From Prevotella heparinolytica (GTDB taxonomy: Bacteria; Bacteroidota; Bacteroidia; Bacteroidales; Bacteroidaceae), in assembly GCF_004342845.1 (NCBI RefSeq), contig NZ_SLXB01000024.1, positions 1-62,275 of the forward strand: a stretch of DNA of 62,275 nucleotides. The letters are read 5' to 3'. The notes beneath the pieces were generated by a model, which saw only the letters and a program-made list of their open reading frames with translations, was not told the DNA's origin and made no database searches. Of this stretch, positions 19,452 to 26,847 are shown piece after piece. The position numbers and the translations under genes were made by a program. Within the stretch, counting starts at the first letter, position 1. The number at the start of each line of letters is the position of its first letter.

Positions 19452-19808
19452 ATGATGATTGAAGTGTTGAAGTCGAAAATCCATTGTGCCCGTGTCACCG
19501 AGGCTAATTTGAACTATATGGGCAGTATAACGATTGACGAGGACTTGATGGATGCCGCCAACATGATTGCCGGTGAAAAGGTGTATATTGCCAACAATAA
19601 TAATGGCGAACGTTTTGAAACCTATATCATTAAGGGGGAGCGCGGCTCAGGTAAGATTTGCCTGAATGGCGCTGCTGCTCGTAAGGTTCAGCCTGACGAC
19701 ATTGTTATAATCATGTCGTATGCTTTGATGGATTTTGAAGAGGCTAAGTCGTTTAAGCCGACAGTTATTTTTCCTGATCCTGCTACGAATAAAGTAGTGG
19801 TGAAGTAA
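19452..19808 (+). CDS. panD: Aspartate 1-decarboxylase
   Basis: Makes beta-alanine from aspartate for panC. It is a pyruvoyl enzyme made as a 118-aa proenzyme that cleaves itself before a Ser. The expected site is seen as YMGSITID (cleavage between Gly and Ser, about residue 24-25). [20 protein letters not shown] is the conserved later block. It is coupled to panC and followed by a strong terminator. Confidence 0.97.
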   Translation: MMIEVLKSKIHCARVTEANLNYMGSITIDEDLMDAANMIAGEKVYIANNNNGERFETYIIKGERGSGKICLNGAAARKVQPDDIVIIMSYALMDFEEAKSFKPTVIFPDPATNKVVVK

Positions 19809-19825
19809 TTTCTTTGAGGAATAAG

Positions 19826-19867
19826 AAAAGCCCCGCTTGTGTTTATTGCATAAGCGGGGCTTTTTTA
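19826..19867 (+). terminator. Intrinsic terminator of panC-panD
   Basis: AAAAGCCCCGCTT / AAGCGGGGCTTTTTT stem with an A-run before and a T-run after, 18 nt past the panD stop. Confidence 0.9.
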
Positions 19868-19942
19868 TTTCCCTATAGGAAGATGGCATCTGTACGAATC
19901 GGGAGAGGAGCTCAAATTGCTACCTGAGTTCGGGATAAGAAA

Positions 19943-20232
19943 CAGGTCAATAACCTCACCCCGGCGGCTTGTGTTTTTAATCAAAGCCCATTGTTTATCA
20001 GACGTTTAATCCTGCCCTGTCGGACACTTGTGTCTGACGGCTCAAACACTTGTGTCTGTCACGTCAGGAACTTGTGTCTGTCGGCTTGAACACTTGCGTC
20101 TGTCACGACAAAGGCTTGCACCTGTCAAACAGGAGGAGGGCGATCGGCGTAAAAGGCTCTCTTCTATTCTGCCTGACCGCTGTAAACCGCTGCATTCAAC
20201 GAATATCTGACCGATAAGATACGCCCCTCATC
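19943..20232 (+). repeat. Dispersed intergenic repeat, copy A (about 290 bp)
   Basis: This sequence recurs in inverted orientation at 26521-26808 with high similarity over its full length. Shared landmarks in order are ACCTCACCC, GGCTTGTGTTTT, GACGGCTCAAACACTTGTGT, GTCGGCTTGAACACTTG, GTCACGACAAAGG, ACAGGAGGAGGG, AAAGGCTCTCTTCT, CCGCTGTAAACC and TGCATTCAA. Inside it, ACTTG-type cores start at 20026, 20048, 20070, 20092 and 20114, an exact 22-bp period. No transposase or credible open frame is present; the 60-aa frame at 20028 is a by-product of the repeat. The rest of the 19.87-20.34 kb gap shows nothing else. Confidence 0.88.
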
Positions 20233-20340
20233 TTTAAAAAAGGAACAGCCTATCCCGAATTCAGGTAAATTGCTTCTCAATTTTTCAGATTAACCCGAAA
20301 GATGCCTTTTATTTCGGAAAGGGTACGTGATTTGAACGAA

Positions 20341-22701
20341 CTACTTCCTCAAATTCTCGTGCATGGCTGCTGCGGCTCGTCGTCCGTCGCCCATCGCGAG
20401 GATTACTGTGGCTCCACCGCGCACAATATCGCCTCCGGCGAAAATCGTGGGAATGGACGTTTGCATATTGTCATTCACGGCAATTGTGTTTTTGCGTCCC
20501 AATTCCAATCCTTTGACGGATTTTGGAACAATGGGGTTAGGGGATACACCAACAGCGACCACAGCCAGGTCGATATCCAATGTAACAGTTTCCCCCGGAA
20601 TGGCAATCGGACTACGGCGTCCACTGGCATCAGGTTCGCCCAGTTCCATTTTTTGCAAGATGACTTGCTTCACTGCACCTTTTTCATCTGCAATATACTC
20701 GATAGGATTATGTAGGGTAAGGAACTCAATGCCTTCTTCTTTGGCATGCTTCACTTCTTCCAAACGGGCGGGCATCTCGGCTTCGCTGCGTCGGTAGACG
20801 ATGCGTACCTTCTCAGCTCCCAAGCGTTTGGCCGTGCGACAAGAATCCATAGCCGTATTTCCGCCGCCTACTACGATGACACTCTTGGCCGGATTTAGCG
20901 GTGTATCGGTTGACGGATCGGAAGCATTCATCAGATTGACACGTGTCAGGTATTCATTACTTGACATGACATTCACGCTGTTTTCTCCGGGGATATCCAT
21001 AAAGTTGGGCAATCCGGCACCACTGGCAATAAAGATGCCTTTGTATCCTTCTTTTTGCAGATCCTCTACGTTGATGGTCTTACCTACGATGCAGTCTTTT
21101 ATAAAGCGGACTCCCATCTTCTCTAAATTGTTGATTTCCACATCTACAATTTCGTTAGGCAAGCGGAACTCCGGAATGCCGTATTTCAGTACACCGCCCA
21201 CTTCATGCAATGCTTCGAACACAGTGACATCGTAACCGTATTTCACCATGTCGCCTGCAAAACTCAAACCGGCAGGGCCTGAACCAACTACGGCTATCTT
21301 CATTCCATTTTTGGGAGCCAATTCCGGCAAGGCTATATTTCCGCTTTCGCGTTCATAATCGGCTACGAAGCGTTCCAAGTTACCGATGGCTACAGCAGGT
21401 TCGTTCATCTTCAGATGGATGCACTGACTTTCACATTGCTTTTCTTGTGGGCATACACGGCCGCAGACCGCAGGTAGGGCAGAAGTATGTTTCAGTACGC
21501 GGGCAGCTTGTAGAAATTCTCCACGTTCCACATTCTTGATAAAGGAAGGAATGTTTATGCTGACCGGACAACCTTGCATACATGTAGGGTTAGCGCAGTC
21601 TAAACAGCGTTTAGCTTCCGTGATAGCTTGTTCTTTTGTATATCCGGTGTTCACCTCCTCGGTGCGGGTGGTGGCACGATACACAGGATCGAGTTCGTTC
21701 ATCGGGCAACGAGGAATGGCAGTACGTTCTTTGGGTTTCAAGTTTTTGCGAAGAACTTCGCGCCAAGGAGCTTTGCGATCCAAGAGTTCCTCCATGGAGG
21801 GCTGTGCTCCGGTATTGTTGGCTATTCTTGATGAAGAAGCTGAAGAGTCATTCCTGTTATCTGAAGGAAGGGCTTGGCAGGTGTTGTCTTGCAAGTGGCT
21901 CATCTCTTCACGTTCTACATCTTTAAAGGAGCCCATGCGCTTGAACATCTCGTCGAAATCTACCTGATGGCCATCAAATTCCGGTCCATCTACGCAAACA
22001 AAGCGGGTTTTCCCTCCTACGGTGATGCGACAGGCACCACACATGCCGGTACCATCTACCATAATCGTGTTCAAGGACACATCAGTGGGTATTTCGTATT
22101 TCTTGGTCAGCAAGCAGCAGAATTTCATCATAATGGCAGGTCCGATGGCGAAACATTTATCCACCTTCTCGCGTTTGATGACGCTTTCGATACCTTCGGT
22201 AACAAGCCCCTTGCTACCGTAAGAACCGTCATCGGTCATGATGACAACTTCATCGGACGATTTTCTGACTTCTTCCTCAAGGATGATCAGCTCTTTGCTT
22301 CGGCCGGCCAACACGGAAATTACCCGATTGCCGGCTTCCTTCAGGGCTTGTATGATGGGGAGCATGGGGGCGACACCTACACCGCCTCCGGCACAGACCA
22401 CAGTACCGAAGTTCTCGATGTGGGTAGCTTGTCCCAACGGCCCTACTACATCAAGGAGGTAGCCGCCTTCGTTCATCCTGCACATTTTGGCGGAAGAAAG
22501 ACCTACGTTCTGCACAATTAATGTGATTGTACCTTTGGGAATATCGGCGTCCGCAATGGTGAGCGGCATACGTTCACCTTTCTCGTCTACGCGGATAATA
22601 ACGAAATGTCCGGCACGGCGCGATTTTGCGATGAGCGGTGCTTCTACTTCAAACTTGAAGACCTTCTCTGAAAATTGTTCTTTGCTAATGATTTTATTCA
22701 T
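20341..22701 (-). CDS. Fused NfnA-NfnB-type flavoprotein (PyrK-like + GltD-like)
   Basis: A single 786-aa chain joins two modules. Residues 1 to about 270 are a PyrK/ferredoxin-NADP reductase-like FAD/NAD domain ending in a 2Fe-2S cluster motif (GTGMCGACRITVGGKTRFVC). After a linker with low conservation (about 275-310), the GltD-like half carries the N-terminal Cys-rich 4Fe-4S region (CLDCANPTCMQGCPVS, then CGRVCPQEKQCESQC), the FAD loop VVGSGPAGLSFAG and the NADPH loop VVGGGNTAMDSCR. Such pairs make up NfnAB, the electron-bifurcating NADH-dependent ferredoxin:NADP oxidoreductase; databases often call the fusion a glutamate synthase small subunit. No GltB large subunit is adjacent, which favours the Nfn role. 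It is cytosolic and monocistronic. Confidence 0.88.
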   Translation of the reverse strand: MNKIISKEQFSEKVFKFEVEAPLIAKSRRAGHFVIIRVDEKGERMPLTIADADIPKGTITLIVQNVGLSSAKMCRMNEGGYLLDVVGPLGQATHIENFGTVVCAGGGVGVAPMLPIIQALKEAGNRVISVLAGRSKELIILEEEVRKSSDEVVIMTDDGSYGSKGLVTEGIESVIKREKVDKCFAIGPAIMMKFCCLLTKKYEIPTDVSLNTIMVDGTGMCGACRITVGGKTRFVCVDGPEFDGHQVDFDEMFKRMGSFKDVEREEMSHLQDNTCQALPSDNRNDSSASSSRIANNTGAQPSMEELLDRKAPWREVLRKNLKPKERTAIPRCPMNELDPVYRATTRTEEVNTGYTKEQAITEAKRCLDCANPTCMQGCPVSINIPSFIKNVERGEFLQAARVLKHTSALPAVCGRVCPQEKQCESQCIHLKMNEPAVAIGNLERFVADYERESGNIALPELAPKNGMKIAVVGSGPAGLSFAGDMVKYGYDVTVFEALHEVGGVLKYGIPEFRLPNEIVDVEINNLEKMGVRFIKDCIVGKTINVEDLQKEGYKGIFIASGAGLPNFMDIPGENSVNVMSSNEYLTRVNLMNASDPSTDTPLNPAKSVIVVGGGNTAMDSCRTAKRLGAEKVRIVYRRSEAEMPARLEEVKHAKEEGIEFLTLHNPIEYIADEKGAVKQVILQKMELGEPDASGRRSPIAIPGETVTLDIDLAVVAVGVSPNPIVPKSVKGLELGRKNTIAVNDNMQTSIPTIFAGGDIVRGGATVILAMGDGRRAAAAMHENLRK

Positions 22702-22756
22702 TATCTAATATTTTTGTTGGTATAATTACGTATTACCTGTCAGATTGATATTCTGT

Positions 22757-22765
22757 GCAAAGATA
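22757..22765 (-). promoter_or_regulatory. Bacteroides -7 box for the Nfn-type gene
   Basis: Minus strand TATCTTTGC, an exact TAnnTTTGY match 56 nt upstream of the ATG. No TTTG at -33. Confidence 0.5.
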
Positions 22766-22893
22766 TGTTTTATTTATTAGAACGTGCTCTATTTGCGAAT
22801 AAAATCCTTCGAAAAAAGGATAAAAAGAGGGTTTAGGGAACGTAGTTGTAGTTGGCGGTAAGTGGTAGAGAGATTCTAAGAATTTTATCCTTT

Positions 22894-22930
22894 ATGATGA
22901 AAAGAAGAGATTCCTTTCATCATGTTTTTT
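22894..22930 (+). terminator. Orphan plus-strand terminator hairpin
   Basis: Perfect 9-bp stem ATGATGAAA (22894-22902) / TTTCATCAT (22915-22923) followed by GTTTTTT on the plus strand. Both neighbouring genes are on the minus strand, so nothing annotated needs it. A weak -7-like TCTATTTGC lies at 22788-22796 on the plus strand, so a short unannotated plus-strand RNA is possible. The remainder of the 22.70-22.99 kb gap shows nothing more. Confidence 0.45.
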
Positions 22931-22989
22931 ATAGAATGATGGTCGGTAAATAACTTCGACCGACCTCTACATTCTGCAAAGAGTGCAAA

Positions 22990-24054
22990 TTAATCTACAG
23001 CTTTCAGTGGTATCCGGAAAAAGAAAGTCGTTCCTTCGGCCTCGTTGCTTGTAAACCAAACTTTGCCTTTCAGGTAGTTTTCTCCGAAGAGTTTCATGCT
23101 GTATGTGCCTATGCCACGCCCTTCACCTTTGCTGGATTGACCAAAATGGAAGATTGAACCGCGGAGCTTTTCCGGAATGACTCCGGAGTTATTGACGGAA
23201 AAAAGTACCGCATCTTCATCCGGTGAAGCGGTGAGGGTAATGGTGCTGGCTTCTTCAGAAGCTTCTGCTGCATTTTTTACCATATTCAGAATAATGCGGT
23301 GCAGCAGTTTTATATCGGTATGGATGGTGGTTTCGTCCTTGCAGTTGTTGCAGGTGGTAAGTTTGTGGTTCTTGGCTTCTGCCATCGGGCAGAGGGAATA
23401 AGAAGCGTATGACATGAATTCCTCTACCGTGATGTCGCCGTTCTGTAAAGTCAGTATGCCGTTCTCGGCATAAATCAACTCTTTCTGTGTGGACAGTTCG
23501 TCCATCAATTGGTCGGTGAGGCGTTTTACTTCATCGAGTATCTCTTGCTCAGGGCTTTCTTTCAAGATGTTCACAAAGTTTCCTAATGCTCCTACCAGAT
23601 TCATCATATCGTGGAAGAATACACGTTCCAACATTTGTTCCTGCTTGCGGTCAGAGATGTTGATTACAAAGATAGCGGCATATTTGTTATCTTCGAATTC
23701 AAACGGCGTAGCAGTCTCTTGCAGAATCAGTTTTTGGTTGTTGTCTACTGACAACACCACTTCTTCATGGATGATTTCGCTAGTGGTCAGTGCTTTTTTT
23801 ACGGAATTGCGGAGCTTGCATTCCGGGCAGAACTCAGACGTTCCGCAACCTCCGGGGCTGTGGATGGCATTGTTGCAACGCAATAAGTCTCCCGGTTGCA
23901 GGCATTTATCGTCTTTACCAACTTCTTTATCGTTCAGGTAAAGTATATTCAGGTTGTGGTCTACGACAATAAAGGTCGATTTGGTGGACTCCAGCCAGTG
24001 GGACTGGTTGAAAACCTTTCCTATGTAGTTACTTAAAACCTGTTTTTGTTCCAT
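22990..24054 (-). CDS. Soluble sensor histidine kinase with Cys-containing PAS-like domain
   Basis: Cytosolic sensor kinase (354 aa, no membrane segment or signal peptide). The N-terminal PAS-like sensor (about 15-130) has a cysteine set, GDLLRCNNA...GGCGTSEFCPECKLRNS, which could bind metal or a cluster or respond to redox. A degenerate H-box follows (ERVFFHDMMNLVGALGNF, phospho-acceptor His), then the HATPase_c domain with the N-box NMVKNAAEASEEA and the G-box GRGIGTYSMKLFGE. A second Cys pair is in CNNCKDE. The start at 24054 is an ATG; the longer frame uses TTG and overlaps the promoter. No response regulator is adjacent, so it is an orphan. Confidence 0.88.
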   Translation of the reverse strand: MEQKQVLSNYIGKVFNQSHWLESTKSTFIVVDHNLNILYLNDKEVGKDDKCLQPGDLLRCNNAIHSPGGCGTSEFCPECKLRNSVKKALTTSEIIHEEVVLSVDNNQKLILQETATPFEFEDNKYAAIFVINISDRKQEQMLERVFFHDMMNLVGALGNFVNILKESPEQEILDEVKRLTDQLMDELSTQKELIYAENGILTLQNGDITVEEFMSYASYSLCPMAEAKNHKLTTCNNCKDETTIHTDIKLLHRIILNMVKNAAEASEEASTITLTASPDEDAVLFSVNNSGVIPEKLRGSIFHFGQSSKGEGRGIGTYSMKLFGENYLKGKVWFTSNEAEGTTFFFRIPLKAVD

Positions 24055-24086
24055 GTGAGATTGGGCGTTAAGATTTGTTGTATGCG

Positions 24087-24095
24087 ACAAAAGTA
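24087..24095 (-). promoter_or_regulatory. Bacteroides -7 box for the histidine kinase
   Basis: Minus strand TACTTTTGT, an exact TAnnTTTGY match 33 nt upstream of the ATG. A TTTG lies 16 nt further upstream, a shorter spacer than usual. Confidence 0.5.
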
Positions 24096-24186
24096 GCCTT
24101 TTTCCGGATTACAAAGACATTCTCAAAGAAAAAACTTGTCATATTAACCAGGTCTTTCTCGCATAACAGATGTCTGAAAGTAGGTT

Positions 24187-24216
24187 GCAAGGCATTTCGT
24201 ATCAGAAACGCCTTGC
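24187..24216. terminator. Hairpin after serS
   Basis: Stem GCAAGGCATTTC (24187-24198) with GAAACGCCTTGC (24205-24216), one mismatch, 17 nt past the serS stop. The T-run is on the plus-strand side, so its strength as a serS terminator is uncertain. Confidence 0.55.
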
Positions 24217-24232
24217 TTTTATGATTCTTGGG

Positions 24233-25507
24233 TTAGTTGATAATTTCGAATCCGCAATAGGGTATCAGAGCTTTCGGTATGCGGATACCCTCTGGCGTCT
24301 GATTGTTTTCCAATAAGGCGGCGACGATACGGGGCAAAGCCAGCGCGGAACCGTTCAGCGTATGGCACAGTTCGGTTTTCTTTTCGGCTATGCGGTAACG
24401 GCATTTCAGGCGATTGGCTTGATAAGTGTCGAAATTGGAGACGGAACTTACTTCCAGCCAACGTTTCTGTGCCTCGCTGTAAACCTCGAAGTCGTAGCAG
24501 ATGGCGGCTGTGAAGCTCATGTCGCCACCGCAGAGGCGGAGGATGCGGTAGGGAAGTTCCAACTTCTTGAGCAGCCCTTCTACATGTTCCAGCATTTCCT
24601 GATGGGATTGCTTGCTGTGCTCCGGCTTGTCGATGCGCACCAACTCTACTTTAGAAAACTCGTGCAGGCGGTTCAGTCCGCGTACATCCTTTCCGTAAGA
24701 ACCGGCTTCGCGGCGGAAGCATTGGGTATAGGCGCAATTCTTGATGGGCAGTTGTTTCTCTTCCAGGATAACATCACGATAGATATTAGTCACAGGAACT
24801 TCGGCCGTAGGAATCAGGTAAAGGTCGTCCGTTTCGCAATGATACATTTGTCCTTCCTTGTCGGGAAGCTGTCCGGTGCCATAGCCCGAAGCTGCATTCA
24901 CCACGGTGGGAGGCATGATTTCCGTATAGCCGGATGCACGGGCCTCATCCAGAAAGAAGTTGATGAGCGCGCGTTGCAGGACGGCTCCTTTGCCCTTGTA
25001 CACTGGAAAGCCGGCTCCTGTGATTTTTACTCCGAGGTCGAAGTCTATGATGTCATATTGCTTTGCCAATTCCCAATGGGGCAAGGCATCTTTAGGCAGT
25101 TCGTTTTCCATGCCTCCTGTTTTCACAACCACATTGTCTTCGGCTCCTGCGCCTTCGGGCACCTCTTCGTAGGGCACATTAGGAATGGTATAGAGTAATG
25201 CCTGTAGGTCTTCTGCAGCTTTGTCCATGTCGGCTTGCAAGTCTTTGTTGGCCTCTTTCAGTGTGGCTACACGTCCTTTAGCAGCTTCAGCCTCTTCTTT
25301 TTTGCCCTCTTTCATCAGCATGCCGATGGATTTGGAGAGAGAGTTGACTTCCGAGAGATTCTTATCGAGTACGGCTTGTATGCTTTTCCTTTTGTCATTG
25401 AATGCCAGTACTTGGCTGATGGTTTCTTTGGCATCTCTGAAGCGTTTTTTCTTCAGTCCGTTGATCACTGCATCGGTATTGTCTGTAATTTGTTTGATGG
25501 TAAGCAT
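24233..25507 (-). CDS. serS: Seryl-tRNA synthetase
   Basis: Charges tRNA-Ser (and tRNA-Sec) with serine. It has an N-terminal long coiled-coil arm (about 25-110, rich in Lys/Glu with LNSLSK-type heptads: KNLSEVNSLSKSIGMLMKEG). The class II catalytic core follows, with motif 2 (CFRREAGSYGKDVRGL) and motif 3 (LNGSALALPRIVAALLENNQ). The 424-aa length is standard. It is transcribed alone, with a -7 box upstream and a hairpin downstream. Confidence 0.98.
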   Translation of the reverse strand: MLTIKQITDNTDAVINGLKKKRFRDAKETISQVLAFNDKRKSIQAVLDKNLSEVNSLSKSIGMLMKEGKKEEAEAAKGRVATLKEANKDLQADMDKAAEDLQALLYTIPNVPYEEVPEGAGAEDNVVVKTGGMENELPKDALPHWELAKQYDIIDFDLGVKITGAGFPVYKGKGAVLQRALINFFLDEARASGYTEIMPPTVVNAASGYGTGQLPDKEGQMYHCETDDLYLIPTAEVPVTNIYRDVILEEKQLPIKNCAYTQCFRREAGSYGKDVRGLNRLHEFSKVELVRIDKPEHSKQSHQEMLEHVEGLLKKLELPYRILRLCGGDMSFTAAICYDFEVYSEAQKRWLEVSSVSNFDTYQANRLKCRYRIAEKKTELCHTLNGSALALPRIVAALLENNQTPEGIRIPKALIPYCGFEIIN

Positions 25508-25575
25508 GTCTTATATGTTTTTTAGTTCTCTAAGAAGCTGTTTTGAAATAGTTTATCTTTTCAATGTTTTCGGGT

Positions 25576-25584
25576 GCAAAGATA
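25576..25584 (-). promoter_or_regulatory. Bacteroides -7 box for serS
   Basis: Minus strand TATCTTTGC, exact TAnnTTTGY, 69 nt upstream of the serS ATG. No clear -33 TTTG. Confidence 0.5.
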
Positions 25585-25614
25585 AGGAAAAAACGTACAG
25601 TGTGTTGTCTTTTG

Positions 25615-25659
25615 CATAAAAAGAAGAGGGATGCGAATCTTTCGGATTGCATCCCCCTC
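25615..25659 (-). terminator. Intrinsic terminator of rplU-rpmA
   Basis: On the minus strand: GAGGGGGATGCAATC...GATTCGCATCCCTC stem followed by TTCTTTTTATG, 20 nt past the rpmA stop. Confidence 0.8.
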
Positions 25660-25679
25660 CCTTTATTTCTTCAAGAAGT

Positions 25680-25949
25680 TTATGCTTCTGTATTTTCGGC
25701 GGGAACAACAGATACATAGCGTCTGTCTTCTCTACCTACTTTGAATTTTACAGTACCGTCTACTAAAGCGTAAAGAGTGTGGTCGCTACCCATGCCGATG
25801 TTGTTACCCGGATGGAATTCAGTACCTCTTTGACGAACGATGATGTTGCCTGCTTTGCAGGTTTCGCCACCAAATATCTTAACGCCTAATCTTTTGCTGT
25901 GTGATTCGCGGCCGTTCTTAGAACTACCGACACCTTTTTTATGTGCCAT
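25680..25949 (-). CDS. rpmA: 50S ribosomal protein L27
   Basis: Ribosomal large-subunit protein whose N-terminus reaches the peptidyl-transferase centre. The 89-residue chain starts [19 protein letters not shown], the standard L27 beginning without the cleaved N-extension seen in Firmicutes, and contains [15 protein letters not shown]. It sits 22 nt downstream of rplU in the conserved L21-L27 operon. Confidence 0.98.
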   Translation of the reverse strand: MAHKKGVGSSKNGRESHSKRLGVKIFGGETCKAGNIIVRQRGTEFHPGNNIGMGSDHTLYALVDGTVKFKVGREDRRYVSVVPAENTEA

Positions 25950-25971
25950 TTTCTTCTTACTTTTTAATTGA

Positions 25972-26289
25972 TTAAGCTACTACTTCTTTGATTGTTAACT
26001 CTGTGAATTGCTGACGGTGACCGTTCAGTTTGCGATAACCTTTTCTTCTTTTCTTGTGGAAAACAAGCACTTTATCGCCTTTTACCATGTTCGATACGAT
26101 TTGGCAAACCACCTTTGCGCCTTCTACTGTGGGAGCGCCTACGGTGATAGAGCCTTCTTTGTCTACCAAAAGGACTCTGTCAAATTCTACTGTTGCACCG
26201 TTTTCTGCATTCTGAATGTGGTGTACAAACAGCTTCTTGCCAGCTTCTGCTTTGAATTGCTGACCGTTGATTTCTACAATTGCGTACAT
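25972..26289 (-). CDS. rplU: 50S ribosomal protein L21
   Basis: Large-subunit protein that binds 23S rRNA. The 105-residue chain begins [20 protein letters not shown], and [19 protein letters not shown] near the C-terminus is the L21 signature. It is the first gene of the L21-L27 operon, with a well-formed promoter about 90 nt upstream. The leader (about 26290-26375) could hold an autoregulatory structure, but I cannot define one. Confidence 0.98.
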   Translation of the reverse strand: MYAIVEINGQQFKAEAGKKLFVHHIQNAENGATVEFDRVLLVDKEGSITVGAPTVEGAKVVCQIVSNMVKGDKVLVFHKKRRKGYRKLNGHRQQFTELTIKEVVA

Positions 26290-26380
26290 TGTCTTATATA
26301 TAATGTATAAGTTAGCTCCGTCGGGTGGTCTCTAATCACTTAGAAAGCACTTGGTCGAACCCGGTGCGGAATAATCGGGC

Positions 26381-26413
26381 ACAAAATTACTTTTTTTATT
26401 TGATATGGGCAAA
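26381..26413 (-). promoter_or_regulatory. Promoter of rplU-rpmA
   Basis: Minus strand: TTTG (26413-26410), exactly 20 nt, TAATTTTGT (26389-26381). Both boxes and the spacer match the Bacteroides consensus; this is the best promoter in the window. Confidence 0.75.
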
Positions 26414-26520
26414 TGTTTCTGTTATCTTTTTTGAGTTTCAAGGGGTGAGACAAATAGTTTCAGTGTCCTCTGCTGCCATGAAACTACCTGATTTCGGTAT
26501 AGGCGGTTGCTTTTGCTAAA

Positions 26521-26808
26521 GATGGGGGCTGCATCCTGTCGGAAAGATATTTCTTGAATGCACCGGTTTACAGCGGGATTGGGCAGAAGAGAGCCTTTCA
26601 GGCCGACCTCCCTCCTCCTGTTTTGACAGCTGCAATCCTTTGTCGTGACAGAGGCAAGTGTTCAAGCCGACAGACACTTGTGTTTGCCGTGACAGACACA
26701 AGTGTTTGAGCCGTCAGACACAAGCGTCTGACAAGACAATGATAAGCGATTGATAACCAATGAAATTTAACTTTAAAACACAAGCCTCCGGGTGAGGTTG
26801 TCGACCTG
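26521..26808 (-). repeat. Dispersed intergenic repeat, copy B (inverted relative to copy A)
   Basis: Read on the minus strand this matches 19943-20232 in the same order of blocks with scattered substitutions and few indels. It keeps the 22-bp internal periodicity, but its third unit has ACACAAGTGT where the others have ACACTTGTGT, the same core inverted. It lies between the rplU promoter and the HAD gene. The three overlapping small open frames inside it come from the repeat and are not genes. Confidence 0.88.
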
Positions 26809-26814
26809 CTCAGT

Positions 26815-26847
26815 ATAGCCCCTCCCCTTCCAGAGGGGTGTGGCTAT
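26815..26847. terminator. REP-like hairpin at the end of the HAD-DUF3667 gene
   Basis: ATAGCCCCTCCCC... and GAGGGGTGTGGCTAT form a stem with an internal loop. The stop codon of the HAD gene lies inside the right arm. This may terminate the gene; it also resembles short palindromic intergenic units of Bacteroides. There is no T-run. Confidence 0.4.

Noticed and set aside
20028..20210. 60-aa frame and its look-alikes at 26516-26783
   Set aside because: They arise from the two copies of the dispersed repeat and differ by frame shifts, so they are not conserved as protein.
26320..26370. Possible tRNA because of GGTCGAACCCGG
   Set aside because: No cloverleaf can be drawn around it; the sequence belongs to the rplU leader.
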